Positions 12,191 to 25,419 of a DNA stretch of 64,000 nt are shown here, one piece after another. Position 1 is the first letter of the stretch. Each line of letters starts with the position of its first letter. The position numbers and the translations under genes are program-made. This DNA is from Bombus terrestris (taxonomy: Eukaryota; Arthropoda; Insecta; Hymenoptera; Apidae), in NCBI RefSeq assembly GCF_910591885.1, contig NC_063271.1, forward strand, positions 13,757,001-13,821,000, given 5' to 3'. The notes beneath the pieces are model-generated. The model was not told the DNA's origin. It ran no database searches and was given only the letters and a program-made list of their open reading frames with translations.

Positions 12191-13860
12191 TATATTTCAG
12201 CTTTTTCTCACGCACGATGCTACGAATTTAGTATTGTACAATAGAAATACTATATTATTGTATCAAGTATTACACCAAAAATACTTTCTATATCAGAAAA
12301 CTTACTAGATCAAAAGTTAATTTTATTATATGAAGACTACATGAGAAAATATGTAAGTCCATCTTTGTTTCGCCAAGTCTTTTGATTTCTATGCTACTTT
12401 GTCGTTGAAAAAAAATTTTAAATTAAAATAATTGAAGAATAGAGTCGAAGATGTAGGAAACTGAATAATATCGTATTATTTAATTATTATGTTAATTTAA
12501 CTTAATTAATAATGTTATTAATATTCTTTAAGTGTTTGTGAGAATAATGAAAACATATATTTAATGAAAACAAGATTCAAAGATAATTTTGATGTGGAAT
12601 TTGTTAACAACATATTGTATCTCGAAATTATTCCTCTGTAATATACGATTATTGCATTTTTTATCGTATTAAAGCAATATCATGTCCTCAAAAACGTGTA
12701 TGTGTTCTGAAATAATGGGTTTGTTTCGATAAAGTTTCAAAGAAGGGATTTGTGGATTCTGTCAAGCTACTTTTGATTTATTTTTGAATTTCATTTACCG
12801 TAGTATATCGTGAAAACGTAACTCCAATAAATTCTACATATTACAATTCTTTTAATTTTATAATTTTGGTTAGCATTATTGTAAGAGTGAATAAAGGGTA
12901 ATAAAATTAATAAATAGAATGAAATCATATTTTAATTTTAATCTTCAGTTCACCGTTTTATTTGTTAATCAAAATAGCCATAAATTTAATTTTTATTGTA
13001 TTAAAGATAAATTAGATACGGAACATATCATATGATTGATATTACATTTTTTATAGTATGTTTATAGTATGCATATAACTTTTATGTTCTGATAATATTA
13101 AAATTTATTGTCATAATTGAATATCTATAAAGTTATAAGTTATCTAGCTATACTACTATTAGAATCAAGTCAATATTTACTTATTGTAGCTATAATTTGA
13201 TTACTTTTTTTCAATAGGTTTTCGATCACAAGGACTAAAGATATTTCTCCATTTTATCAATATGCTTTTGAAAATTTCAACTTATATATAATGGCCAAAT
13301 AACTTTTCTTAATATTTATATTTATTATGCTGTTATATAGAACTTGTGATAATCCCAGTAGAAGTATATCAAGATTGGAAGAAAAAAAATGGTAAAACAA
13401 ATAAGATTGAAAGAAGGAAAAGATAAATTAAAATTTGCAAAATATTGAACTAAGCTGAAATTAATAATTAAATGAAATGTAATATTTTTATTGGGATAAC
13501 AATAACATTAATTTTTACCAATCTTTAGATACATTTAAGTGAGAAATAACTATTTATTATAAAATATTCCTAAAGATATTCTCATAATGTTACGCTACAT
13601 ATAATGTATCGTTTTAAATTATTTAGCTTACAATGAGGCATATTTTGTTACGTTTTATGTTTTCCAAAAGTTAATATGATATTAAGTTTATTTTTTACAT
13701 TACTATATTAACTAGCATTTATTGGAGCGGAGATACATCGATACATCGAAAACGCAACCGATGTGAAATGTAAATGTTGATTCAAATCATTTCATAGAAA
13801 AACATCTAATTAGAGTTTCTTGGAATCGGTCATTTAAATCCATATTAATAAATAACATCA
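12191..13860. other. AT-rich noncoding DNA
   Basis: No gene, repeat or island seen. Confidence 0.65.
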
Positions 13861-14310
13861 GCCGCGTTTGAGCGGTTCACTTCGAATACCAATCCTAATT
13901 AAAACTCGGCAAGTCAAATCGGTTTAATGCGTTTAGATAACTTCCAGAATGGAATTAAACATGCAAATTCCGTTCGTTCAGGTTTATTTGTGTTCGGCGC
14001 TTTTGCACGTGCGAGAGAGTTGGATGAGTAGAGAATCAAGACGATCCTTTGGTCCTTTTGATTCTCCTCTCCAGTTGGGTCCACCCACGCCGAGGACTTA
14101 ATTCGCTCGATCGGACGTGCTGATTTAATCGCAAACACTCGGACGCAACAGAGCCGAGAGAGAAGTGTGTGCATATTTTTTGTTACCGAGACAATGGCCG
14201 ATCCACCGGTGTCTTAATTAGTAACCTGAGATCTGCGGCCCTCCGACATCAGAACGATCCAATCCTTCGTCTTTGCCCGTCTTGCCATTTTACATCTTTA
14301 TGTCCCACAT
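13861..14310. promoter_or_regulatory. GC-richer island, candidate conserved noncoding element
   Basis: Mixes CpG-bearing sequence with repeated TTAAT/ATTAA words (cctaattaaaact, gatttaatcg, cttaattagtaacc), a texture typical of insect enhancers. A minus-strand 86-codon frame (13914-14174) runs through it without recognisable motifs. Confidence 0.3.
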
Positions 14311-16549
14311 TTTCGAAGCATTCGCATATATGACTGTTATTATAATACACTGGTTGTATCGAATTTTCAATGCGGCAGTTTTTCATGTATTTTGTAATTT
14401 AATTTAAGTTCTTCCATTGCTATTAGTAAAGTTATGATAATTATAATATTCCAACAGATTATTGTTTAATCATAGAAGAATCTCGAAATTGCACGAAAGA
14501 TCGTTGTTTCTTACTAAAACGCGAACTACTTAATAAAATATCTTTCTCAAAGACGTGGTAAAATATTTGGGAAAAATAAGACGTTAAAATAAATAGATAT
14601 ATATTTTGTGATTATTTTTGACTTAATATATAGTCTAAACATTTTTTAAAACACGACCACATAATATCACTTTTTTTGGAACGATTAATGAGTTTTTAAA
14701 ACGACCTTTCTTTTAAGGTATTTATTGCAAGATTATATCTTAAACGGAAAGATAGACATAGAAAAAAAGATCTGACGTTTCGATCATGGTGGCTCGTGCA
14801 TCGGAGATACTAATTAAGACGTTGAATCCACGATTGTCTCCAAAACCAAATATCTCTGTCGATCTTTTTCGACGAGGGATAACGATTAAATTCGTCTCCA
14901 AAGAGACAATGGAATCTTCGTCTTGCCTGGCGCCACTTCTTTCAGCTATACCTACGTATTTGATGTATTTTTATTATTGCGTTGCAACGGTCTTTCCTTT
15001 CTTACGGCACAGCGCAACTCAGCACAAAGTAAATAAATTTAGATAAAACTTAAATATTGAATAAATTATAAAGTAATACCTAAGTAGTTGTACTTAGAAA
15101 ATATTTATTTCATTCTACAAAATTTTGAATCTGAATGCTGTGATTTAAAAGAATCTAACGTTTGTTTATTTACAGAAAATATTTATTAAAAAGAAAATAA
15201 ATCAATAATTTTTCGACATAAAGTTGTAACTTTTTGTTGAAATTAAATAATTTCAGACGTTAGATATCGTTCTTTTTTTTTGTTTTCTATAAGCTTTAAT
15301 GTAATGACTTACTTATGTTATTTGTTTTCGAAATATTAAAACGGTCGTTCTATTAATCAAGAAAGAATAGTAAGATACGATTTGCTTTTTATGGTCTGAA
15401 TATATATATATATATTAGAAGTTGAAATCTTAATGTTATGGTTGAATATGTTTCAGGAGTTCTTTTATCGAGAATTTACAGTACATGATGAATTTACAGA
15501 TTATGATTATATGATAGTAATGCTATACTGTATACTACTTAGTAGTATAGTTAGTTAAAAAATTACATATTTGATTTATTTTGTTTACAAGAAATCGCAA
15601 AACTTGTATATCAATGACTCAAACGTTAATCTTGGAAGTCAAAATATCTATATCGAAGGACAATTCTAATTAATAATACAATTTTACAAATACATTTGTT
15701 ATAAGTAGGAACTCAGTCTTATATGTATGTATGTATATAAAATACTGTGCCTAGATTATATGCGCCGTGCTCTATTCGATGCATTTATGCAAGTGTGTAG
15801 CGCAGGTTATCAAGAAGAAGGGGCATTCTTATGACATCAATCATTATATCCCTTTTCTTCTTCAATAATATTTAATATTTAATACATTATTGCATTCCAT
15901 AATACCATGCTCGATTGTTATAAACGGATATTATTAATGATAGAGACATTTATCTTTACATTTATCTTACATATTTTTAAAAATATTTATATAAGTGCAG
16001 AAATCATAATTTATAGACATTAAATATATTGTGAATTTAGTATGTGAGACAGGTAAAGAAACAAATTCTCTTATAAGAAACTTCAATAAACTTGAGTTAA
16101 GTCGATAGTAAATATAACTAAGAAATGTTTATTACTATTTAATTTTTATAAATATAAAACACACAGTATTTGATTTTAATTATTCTATTTAAAATATACA
16201 ACAAAAATTATGCCGGTAGATGAATTTGTTATAAATGTAATTATCGATGCGTAACAGGCAATAAATATTTATTTTATATACAATCAATATTCCATCATTT
16301 TTTATTTAAGCATTCCAAAATCTCATAAGAAGTTTATACAAGCATTTACAATAATTGTGTAGACAAAGAGCACATGATTGGAGTAGAGCACAATATTTGA
16401 AATTAAAAAAATAAAAGAAAAACATAACTATTCCATATGTTATTAGGTATTTTTAATATTACTATTTTCAAATATTAAGATTCCACATATGTTGTCAGCG
16501 CAGTTTATATTAACATAATGCTCTTTTACTCGCTACAAATGATTAATTT
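14311..16549. other. AT-rich noncoding DNA with a small open patch
   Basis: 14760-15050 is milder in composition and holds an 86-codon plus-strand frame, not recognised. An (AT)n run is at about 15402-15416. Otherwise nothing. Confidence 0.55.
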
Positions 16550-17045
16550 CTTAAAAATTTAATCACGTTGGAGAAACGCTAAGTTTCTCGATACTGTTAC
16601 TGTAAAAAGATACGGACCATTCGATTTGTTCAGCTACCATTTTTTTTCATTTTTCTGGGATACAATCAGTGAACCGAGAAATCTCGCGAAATGAGGAAGA
16701 AGCTTCAATTTTTCGTAGGGGTGTGGCGAGACATCGTTAAGGGTGCTTACTAAAACTCCCAACCGACGATGAAAGAGATACGAAAAAAAGGAAAAAAAGA
16801 GGTTTCGAATATCTTCGAAAATCGTGCGCACCCGATAGATTGAGGTGCCGGAAGAAGGGTGTGGCTCCTATATTCCGACCATATAGTGAGAATTCCTTTC
16901 GTGATAAATGGTCAGCAAGGAACGTTTCATCTTCTTTCTCCTCTTTGTTTTTTTTTTTATCTTCCGTTTTCTTCGTTCTAGAAAAGGGTTCCTTAATGCT
17001 CCTTCTACTATTTTATTTCGTTCAGTCTTGCATTACTCTCTGTTG
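16550..17045. promoter_or_regulatory. GC-richer stretch ending in a pyrimidine tract
   Basis: 16660-16910 is less AT-rich. 16925-17015 is strongly C/T-biased on the plus strand. Small overlapping frames are seen on both strands; no gene. Confidence 0.2.
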
Positions 17046-18600
17046 GTGTTGATGAAAATTACGAAACAAGTCATTAAACCTTCAGATGCAATGTAGATGT
17101 AAATTAAAATAATATTAAGTGTTTGGAGAGTTAATTATAATGTCCCGTTTGTAACTTTGTCGCTGTGCGTGCTTAGTTTAAATGTTAAACCTATACAACT
17201 ATACAATTATAGTATATAACATAGTTTAAATTTACAAATATATATGTGTAGCCTAATTAAAAGGATTATATACATCGGATATATTTTCTTATATAACAAT
17301 ACATAGTAATGAAAATACTTTGTATTTAACGAAAGATTTTAAGGAAAGAGATATTCAGCGGTCAGAAATTCAAAATATTAAAATATAAATGCTGAAATTA
17401 TTGTTAATTCAGAATGACTTGTTATTTTTTTATATAATAGTAATTATTCCAAACTATGATTAATTCGTTATTTTTCAAGTCAAATATTACTACTGAAAAC
17501 TGATACAACAAAATTTTTCAGAAAAATTTGAAAAAGAAATAATTGATTGAAATAAAAACGAGAAAGATATGATTTCCTTCTATTAAAATAAAGATTACCG
17601 TATCCGATATTCTTCACACATAGAGCCCAAAACTTTTTCCGCTAGATTAAATGTTCTATCCCATTCGTAACAGAGGAAAAGGTAAGAAATAAGCTAAAAT
17701 CCTAGATTAGACACAGTTCCGTACGTTCATCTTTATTTTATCTTGCTCAGCTACTAAATAGGACTACGGTATTGTATCTTTAAATATCTTGAGACTTAAA
17801 GTTTGTTTAGCCAAGATCTGTGATTAGTTGCGCTTCTTCTGAATTTGGATTCCATATTCCCTTTTGAAGTCACCCATTCCCATTAAAGTCACGCATCATT
17901 AAGAAATTGAAAATTGACCGAACCCTTAACAGACTGTGAGACATTAATATACTAACGACTCCTTACTTGTAGCTACATATTTCATGTTCGTGACGAATGT
18001 ATATTTTTTATGATAATTGTTAATGAGATTTGCGTCGTATTCGTCCATATACAATTGCAATCTATATATGTCAATCAATTTTTCAATCTGAAAAATTAAC
18101 CATATAGAATGCCTCTTACATTTGATTTGGTTTCATACATTGTACATTGGTAACATAGAAAACTATGTGCCAATTTTATTATGTGTGTGTATATATATAA
18201 GAAACACGTCAATAAGAATATAAAATTATTTCGTTTAATGAACCATTCTTATAGAACGGAAGAATAAAATTATATCATTCAATAAACGACACCGTTTAGA
18301 GTATTATTTAAAACATTGGATTATGATTAGATTGGATTGAATAAAATGATGGTAAAATTATGAATTTCTTAAAAAAATTACGAACGTTTAAACAGTAAAG
18401 ACGGACATATATATTTCTCCGAAGATATAAATTAGTGAATTGTTTCAATATTTATACCATTGTTTTCATCTTGATTATATCGCTTGGTTAAATGTATATA
18501 ACAAGAATGTAATCAGATGTTTATTTATTGAAGCACCTTTTGTTAATCTATTTATCAAACATAATTGAGATAATTTGGATGTTATTTGGAAAAACAAATT
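17046..18600. other. AT-rich noncoding DNA
   Basis: No gene. A small milder patch at 17620-17910 includes two gtcac(c/g)cat words. Confidence 0.6.
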
Positions 18601-19440
18601 GTGAAAAACAGTATGGCCAATTTTTACCTGAACGTGAAAATTAGCTGACCAAACGTTGTCAGTCGCTTTGTCAAAAATCGTTTATGGTGAAGTAAAGGCT
18701 CCCATGGGAGAATGGAAAGGACGAAGGAATATGAAAAGGGAAATCATAGAAAATGCCGAAGTTGGTTCAACGACCAAACGCGTGATGAACGAAAAGATGA
18801 GATCTCACTCGGTAAATTAATGTTTTCTCGATCTCTTGGTTCAATACTTTGAGCCAGACCGACGTAGCTATTGAATACAACAAAAAGAGGTACACGCTGC
18901 ACGAACACCTACTGCTTTGGACAGTTTTTCTGTTAAGGGTTGCAGGATAATCGGTTATTAAAAATTAGACGAAGTTCGTGCCGAGACGTAGTTTTAATCT
19001 AGATTTAACCCAGCTTTGCCGAGATTAGAGGGAATCTGTCGTCTTAGGAATCGTTCTGGCCACTAACAAACTCTAAGCTCGAGTTAAAATGCATCCGTAT
19101 ACCAGTCCTGGTTCGCGATTGGTCCTTTTACGGTCTCGTCTGCCATTATAAATACATCTGAGATTTTAGTGTCGAGTTAACACGAATCCAGCAGTTTATG
19201 CTGTTCCTTTTGTCAGGCACAAAGGAAACAAGAAATGGAACGTGTCGATTGTTGTGTCGAGTGCGTAAACGAGCTTTTCCAGCATTAATCGTAAGCGGTA
19301 TATCTAACGCTTTCAAAAGATCGAAACGGCTGATAAATTAACATTCTTTGAAGGATTAAGTGAAATTAGTTATGTACGCAATGAGCTATTGTTGCATGTA
19401 CACTTTCTTAAACCGTGCCACGTCCAACATTAATGGGTAT
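18601..19440. promoter_or_regulatory. 840-bp island of mixed composition, candidate conserved noncoding element
   Basis: The longest island without an open frame over 60 codons in either direction, which argues for noncoding function rather than missed coding sequence. Words such as gattaaaatgcatcc-type ATGCAT/TTAAT sit between CpG-bearing blocks. Confidence 0.3.
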
Positions 19441-19930
19441 ATGTACTTTTCCCTCAATATATTATTATCAATTTCGTTCAACTTCTGCAAAAAATTGTGC
19501 TTATTTTTAAATAAATATATTTATAAATGGCGATAGAATAAGTTTCAATACATCTTTTTTATATTTAATATCCTATTGTTAATGATTTAATACCTATTAT
19601 TTGGGATCATTGTATCATTATACATTATAAGATAAGTTAAGCATAAGTTATGCACAATACGTATATTGTTTTAATGAAACAAACTATTTTTCTTTAAATC
19701 ATTTGTCAAGAAAAACTATAAGTTAAAGTGTGGAATCGAATATTTTTTTCTGCATATACATATTTTAAAGTTGTGGTTAGCGCTCTAATTTTTTCACATA
19801 CAGATATTAACTATAAATAAAATATGCGCATTACAAATGATATTAGGAACAAAAACATACACTTAAGAGAATATAAGGATGCTTTTTGATAATAATGCTG
19901 TAATAAATATCTTATCTTATTAAAGTCATA

Positions 19931-20140
19931 CAGTGGCGGATGCACGAAAGTTTAAAATTGGTACATTATGAATTCTAGCAACTTTTGTACTAAACATATT
20001 TTATGATACTGGTAGCAGTCATCTATTTTGTTGTATATATTATATTTATTGATTGTTATTGTTAAATATAAATCCATTTTATAAAGTTATAGTTTCTTTC
20101 TACATTTCTTATTTTATAAATTACTTTTATTCCGCCACTG
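19931..20140. mobile_element. Tc1-type MITE with TA target duplication
   Basis: The element begins CAGTGGCGGA at 19931 and ends with the exact inverse TCCGCCACTG at 20140. It is flanked by TA on both sides (19929-19930 and 20141-20142). Similarity continues inward with AAAGT-rich sequence. CAGTGGCGG.. termini with TA duplications are typical of the Tc1 branch of Tc1/mariner. At 210 bp without an open frame it is non-autonomous. Confidence 0.75.
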
Positions 20141-20524
20141 TATTCCTGTTAATTATATTTTTACGTTTTCCAATTACTTGCAGTAAACAAAGCTTTCTAT
20201 TCATTGTATAATATCTTTAGGAACTAGTGCTATGCCTTTCGAAAAATTAATTAATACAGTTTCTTCTTATTGCCAATTAACATTAGTGGATTAGGAAAGA
20301 GTGGAGTATAACAAAACAGTCTAACTTTGGATTGTAATAACAAGAAATCAGAAGGATTAACGTATGACAGATTTTGTTCAATTTTACAGTAAAAAAAAAT
20401 AAGGGATGCACAAATAACTAAAAAATTACATTTATATCGAGTACCTATTTTATTATGGTCAATGATACTATGCTTTCTGTATCCTAGAAAAGGATGAGTG
20501 TTCCATCAAAAAACTGTATTATAT

Positions 20525-20561
20525 GTAATTCATACAGTGAAAGTTTCACTATACATATTAC
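20525..20561. repeat. imperfect palindrome centred on AGTGAAAGTTTCACT
   Basis: The seven-base arms AGTGAAA/TTTCACT are perfect, and similarity continues to gtaat..attac at the outside. Confidence 0.45.
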
Positions 20562-20757
20562 ATATTATATATTATAGATAAAATTCGTTTAATTATCCTA
20601 CGTATAAAAATATTGTTTTACACTTTTCCTTGTATAAAACTATCTCTAAAAATTGGTTTCATTAACATTTAACTAACACAAAATCTTAAGTGTCGATGTT
20701 TATTCACAAGAAAGGTTAAAACTTTAAAACAACTCAATTAAAAAAGATAAAATTAAG

Positions 20758-20884
20758 AAAATTATAAAACCTTGGGGGATATGTAAAGGATATATAGGTA
20801 AGCATGTATCACTAAAAGAGAATTGCGTTACATATAGATACCTACCTATATATCCTCTACGTAACTCCAAAATTTCATAATTTT
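20758..20884. repeat. 127-nt long hairpin (foldback or precursor-RNA-like)
   Basis: The arms AGGATATATAGGTA (20787-20800) and its exact complement (20843-20856) pair perfectly. GTATC 20806-20810 with GATAC 20837-20841 extends the stem toward a loop of about 26 nt. An outer, imperfect stem continues to AAAATTAT (20758) and ATAATTTT (to 20884). The size and single-loop geometry fit either a pre-miRNA or a short foldback element; no known miRNA seed was recognised. Confidence 0.6.
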
Positions 20885-21299
20885 TTGAGTTAACCAGTTG
20901 GGTACCTTCCCTTGTCGGTAAAATAAATATCAAGTTCTATTCCAATATAGATTTCTACTGAATGCTTTTGATATAAAATAAATTCTCTTTTTCTCTTTTA
21001 CTTTCATTGTAATCGTCCTGTGTTAGTCTAGCAATTCGTAAATCTTTGCAACTTGATCACATCTTACTAGTACGGTGCGCTGTTGATTTCATTAGTGTGC
21101 ACTTTAGTGCATTACCCTTTCACTCCATAACTGTTCCGACGGCAAGTTACATCCATGAATCTCTCGTCGGTTACATTCGTTCCTCGCTTCTAATGTCAAA
21201 GAAAACCAATTAGAATTTTCTGATTATCTTTATTTAAGATCAAAATTTCGGTGAATTTTGTAAAATTGTTAATAGGAATAACAAAGGCAAAAGAGGATT

Positions 21300-21835
21300 T
21301 GTGTTTCGTGCCGCGAGAAGCGTTCGAGAGCGATCTGCAAGAATTCGTGCCACCCACGTGCAAGTAGATACGTAAGGGCGCCCATATGATCGGGCGAGGT
21401 CGACGAACGCAACCAGATCCACCTTCCTCGAAGGTGGAGGAGCAGGAGGGTGGAGCACGCGGACCGCTTGGATGCATCGTGCTACGGCGGTGCAACGCTG
21501 CCGTTGTTGCTGCTGCTGCCTCCGCCGTGCCGCCTCCTTTGCTGCTGCTGCTGCTGCTGTTGCTGCCCCTGCTGCTGTTGCTGCCGTTGCCCCCGTTGCC
21601 GCTGAGGCTGCAGCTCCGGGCGGACGATACAAAGAGCATTATGTACAAAGACGTAAAGCGAAATGGGAGCGAGATATCCGACGGTGTTCGGATGAATGGA
21701 GAAAAAGGTGGCGGAAGTGCAAAGGGAGGGTACTCGAAGGGCGTGGGATGCAGGAAGAACAGCCGCGAAACACCAAAACTATTTCATCGAGATGATGTAA
21801 CCGTTGTAGTTGTACCCAACACTTCGTGCGACTAA
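21300..21835. promoter_or_regulatory. GC-rich island with a CAG/CTG (opa-like) repeat
   Basis: The GC-richest part of the window. 21505-21612 is an imperfect CTG/CCG array on the plus strand. Long open frames exist on both strands (149 and 107 codons plus, 150 and 130 minus), which the repeat creates by itself. On the minus strand the three frames read Gln-rich, Ala-rich and Ser/Gly-rich. The Gln-rich frame, usual for real opa exons, stops within 45 codons. I see no convincing splice sites. A 5' leader/promoter island or a coding exon are both possible. Confidence 0.35.
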
Positions 21836-24800
21836 GGTTTAGTATCTTCTTCAAACTTTAATTGCATCGAGAGTAATACTTTTGATATATCCATCAAATA
21901 GTATGTAAAATAATGTTGCGTTAAACATTACGTTATTGTTAATTATTCTTAGTTTTTAAAGATGTACGTCGATTTGTAAGATAACTGCTTACACTTATTG
22001 AAAAACTATAACAAATTTTACTTTATTTAGTATCTTATATTATAAGGTACATACATTGGCTCAAGCAAGTTATCAAGCACTTATCGTAGAACAATTTTAT
22101 GTATATGTATCTATTATATTTGTTACATCAAACATTCTAAAATATTATTAGCTCTATACTGGTGAAACTTGAAATCAATCTGAAGATACACATAGAAATT
22201 ATGGGACATTAGTATACCCATATGTAGAAAAAAATTGCATGAATAGCGATCTTAAGCATATAATAAATGTTAAAAATGGTTCTATTGAATATTGAGGCTT
22301 ATTAATAGTATGTACAAGGTTTAATAATAGTAGATATTGATATAATCGAATTTTATTATATTGCTAATGAAATTTTAAAATATTTCATATAATATACATA
22401 ATATATTCATAATAAAATTCATAAAGTGTTCGAATACTTTCATGAGCTACTGTATGATGCGAATTAAGTAACAGATTTGTAATAAGATAAATAGAAGACA
22501 AAAACAATGGAAAGTATTCAATTTGTATTAAATATCCGCAGATGTAATATTTACGATTGGCAGGGCACATGAAATTGAATAATTCAATTTAAATTCCGAA
22601 ATAGCTTGTTCGTAAAATACAATAAAGCAAGTTGTATTGTCATCAACATTATCTCAGTGAGCTTTCAACCTATCAAGTGAGTCGATATAATATAGATTTT
22701 TAAAAATTATCTAATGTGACAGCCATTGCTATAATCATCATTATAATTCATACGAGAAACATGAATGTGGATAAGTGTATTGTGAATATAATTAGTGGGG
22801 TCAATAATAGCATTAATTGAATGTCGTAAAGATTTGATACTGTTCCTGGCACGTTATAAATAATGTATTCGTGTTTAATTCACTTGTTTTTAAAAGTAAA
22901 TTGAAAGTAAAGTTTGCAACATTAATTTTTGCGTAAGAAATAATATATTTGCGAATCGGAGTTTATGAGTTACGGAAATAGGCTTAACTAAAAATGAAAA
23001 TGTTTATAACTGTAGCTACAAAACATTGCACCACGTTGATGTATACAACTATTTTCCTAGAGGTTGGTTGGTAATTTTAGTCGTATGTACAGTAGGTATA
23101 TATATGTGTACAGGACATAGTAAGTACAAGATAAAAACTGCTTATGATAACAATATTTTAATTCTATAAATATAATCGTTGAAATAATAACGGAAACTGT
23201 ACCTTCGTAATAATAATATTTTAAATATGAATAAAAAATTTTCATTCCATAATTTGGTAAGTCGATATTATTAATTTCAACGGTTTAATTGTATTTTATA
23301 TAACTGGAATAAAATTAGGAAGAACAATTTTCTTATATATACGATAGTTCTTCCATGGATCATTCTTCTTTCCACGTTACAAATATAATTAAGGAATTCT
23401 ATGATAGTTAATCTAAATTGTATATTTTTACATTTATACGATCTATGCACTTGTTTGATTATATTGATAATAGCATCGAATAGTAAAATTGAAAATAGAT
23501 AATATTTAATATTCTAATATTTAGATGTAAATAATAGTATGGTGAGTACGAGTTAAATAACAAAGAAAAAATATATTCAATAAGAAACAAAATTTAATAG
23601 AAAAATATAGATAATTGTTATAGATGAAATTAACGCAATTATATATATATATTTGTGTAGAACATAGTTGGGTCTAACAAACCTCCAACTGTAAAATATC
23701 ATAGTTTATTGGTTTTTGTATAACGAAATATCTTTCTTTTATTTACAGAAGTACATTAAACTACAATTTTTATAACATTAATGTATAAATTTTTATAACA
23801 TTAATGTATAAATAAATTAATGTATAATTGATTTAAGTAATGTAATTTTAAGTTATGTAATTTTATGAATAAAAAGCACAATTTAGAAACGGTTATACAC
23901 GTTTAATAAGATATAAAATTCCTGAATATTCATTCGGTGTATCATCAAGAAAATGTATAATCGATAATGCTTAGAAATGCTTACAGTGCTTTTCTATATC
24001 CGCCACCGTTATGTACACTTTCCAATGCATAAAAGTACATGGCGCGAAACGAATATAATTTAATTTAATGAATTCCCTCGTGATGCCCGAAGATGATATT
24101 TATGCGCGCAGCGCGAGAATAGCAACGAAAACAGAGAATACGTACGCACATATGTAAGAGATATTCCAGGAAAGGTGCTGGATTGCAACGAAGAAGTACT
24201 TTCTTGGTTTATAAATGATTGGTACAATACATCGAGATTCAGTTTCTCCTGGTTCCAGCAGTACTCCCGGAGGCATTAAATCAAGTTCGTACCGTTTCTG
24301 TTTCTCCTTACGAACGTACATATGTACATATAGAGGATTGTTCGATGTGTGACTCCACTATATTAGGATTATATGGTGATATATTTAGTACTCGTGAAGT
24401 GAATATTTCTAATAGTAGGCATCAACGAAGCGAATGGTCATTACCTAAAATCATTACTTTATCTAATTACAGTGTAATTAATTCCTACTTCCATGTAACA
24501 CGCCAAGTTAATTTTCGATTTTATCAATATAAGCTTAGCTATGAATCTAAGATATAAATAAATATATAACATTTATATGTTTTTTAATTATGACTCACAC
24601 AAGGAAATCTAACGCCTATATGCATAACATTTATATATATGCAGATAGTATTTGCGAAACCAAATAACAAATAAAATCTGATATTCAATCCAGCATTGTT
24701 TATGCTATTATTAGCTTTAATAATTTTATTTTCTACGTAATACGTAACAAAACTTTTCTATTAAATTATGCTATTATATTTTATTAATTAAAAATCATGG

Positions 24801-24959
24801 TTTAACTATAGATATTTTGTTACGTTAACAAAAGTCAGTATATTAGAAACTTACTAAATAAAGTAACAGATATTTTCGGATAATCATATTCATTTATATT
24901 CATGAAAGTCAAGAAATAAGATAAGCATGTCATTCAAACTGAGTAGTCTGTTTAAGAAT
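21836..24959. other. AT-rich noncoding DNA
   Basis: No gene. It includes the 23-bp duplication at 23767 and an (AT)n run at 23641-23652. A milder patch at 24070-24330 has overlapping 73- and 112-codon frames on opposite strands that look fortuitous (Tyr/Ser-rich, no motif). Confidence 0.55.
23767..23811 (+). repeat. 23-bp tandem duplication
   Basis: TTTTTATAACATTAATGTAT begins at 23767 and again at 23790. A third, shorter echo (ttaatgtata) follows. Confidence 0.8.
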
Positions 24960-24978
24960 AGTGATCGATGTCCATCGA

Positions 24979-25419
24979 TTATCGTTTGCCTGAAAATTCA
25001 AAGTGTTTCGGAAGACGCCGTAGACGAGCGGGATTGGAGGCTCCAAAAGGAATCGAATAAGTAGAAGCTTTCGCGGACAAGTAAGGCGATGTAAGCGGTT
25101 CGCTCGTTCCCAGGCTCGATCCGCGTTGCATCCGATCGTATCTCCTCGAGGATTTATTGTTTGGTAAATCATTTAGTCGCTGCCAACCTGCCGTAGGGGG
25201 AGTCGAGCTGACGGTGCTCTCCGTTCTCCTTCTCTCTCCTTCTCCTTTTTCTTCCAGCGCCGTCATTCTCAGTCCTCTTTCAATTTCTTTTTTACTTTCA
25301 TTCGTGGATTTACTCGAATTCACCATGAGAATTGGAACTTTGCCGATAACGTCGTAATGGGCAAATTTGAAATTATTGTTTCGCCAACATATTGCCTCAG
25401 AATCCACCTGCTGGACCAA
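24979..25419 (-). CDS. unidentified minus-strand ORF, coding-like, polar and probably disordered
   Basis: 147 codons including the stop, of mixed GC, in an AT-rich surround. The first codon of the open frame is TTG. The first ATG lies about 31 codons in (around 25325), giving about 115 residues. The product is charged and Ser/Thr/Pro-rich in the middle (EEKGEGERRR, TVSSTPPTAGW, SSLGTSEPLTSPY) and ends FEFSGKR. There is no signal peptide, membrane span or known motif. I see no strong acceptor at its 5' side or donor at its 3' side, so it is either a single-exon small gene, an internal exon with weak sites, or a conserved noncoding island that happens to be open. Confidence 0.25.
   Translation of the reverse strand: MVQQVDSEAICWRNNNFKFAHYDVIGKVPILMVNSSKSTNESKKEIERGLRMTALEEKGEGERRRTESTVSSTPPTAGWQRLNDLPNNKSSRRYDRMQRGSSLGTSEPLTSPYLSAKASTYSIPFGASNPARLRRLPKHFEFSGKR

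Larger units (their letters stand above)
20141..21299. other. AT-rich noncoding DNA with hairpins
   Basis: Apart from the hairpins at 20525-20561 and 20758-20884, nothing is recognised. A milder patch, 21000-21190, leads into the next island. Confidence 0.55.

Noticed and set aside
21386..21835. 149-codon plus-strand ORF over the CTG array
   Set aside because: The repeat itself keeps all frames open (poly-Leu here, poly-Ala in the next frame); no splice sites or motif support coding.
24219..24557. 112-codon plus-strand ORF
   Set aside because: No ATG-context, splice or motif support; Ser/Tyr/Ile-rich product in moderately AT-rich DNA, overlapped by an opposite-strand frame.
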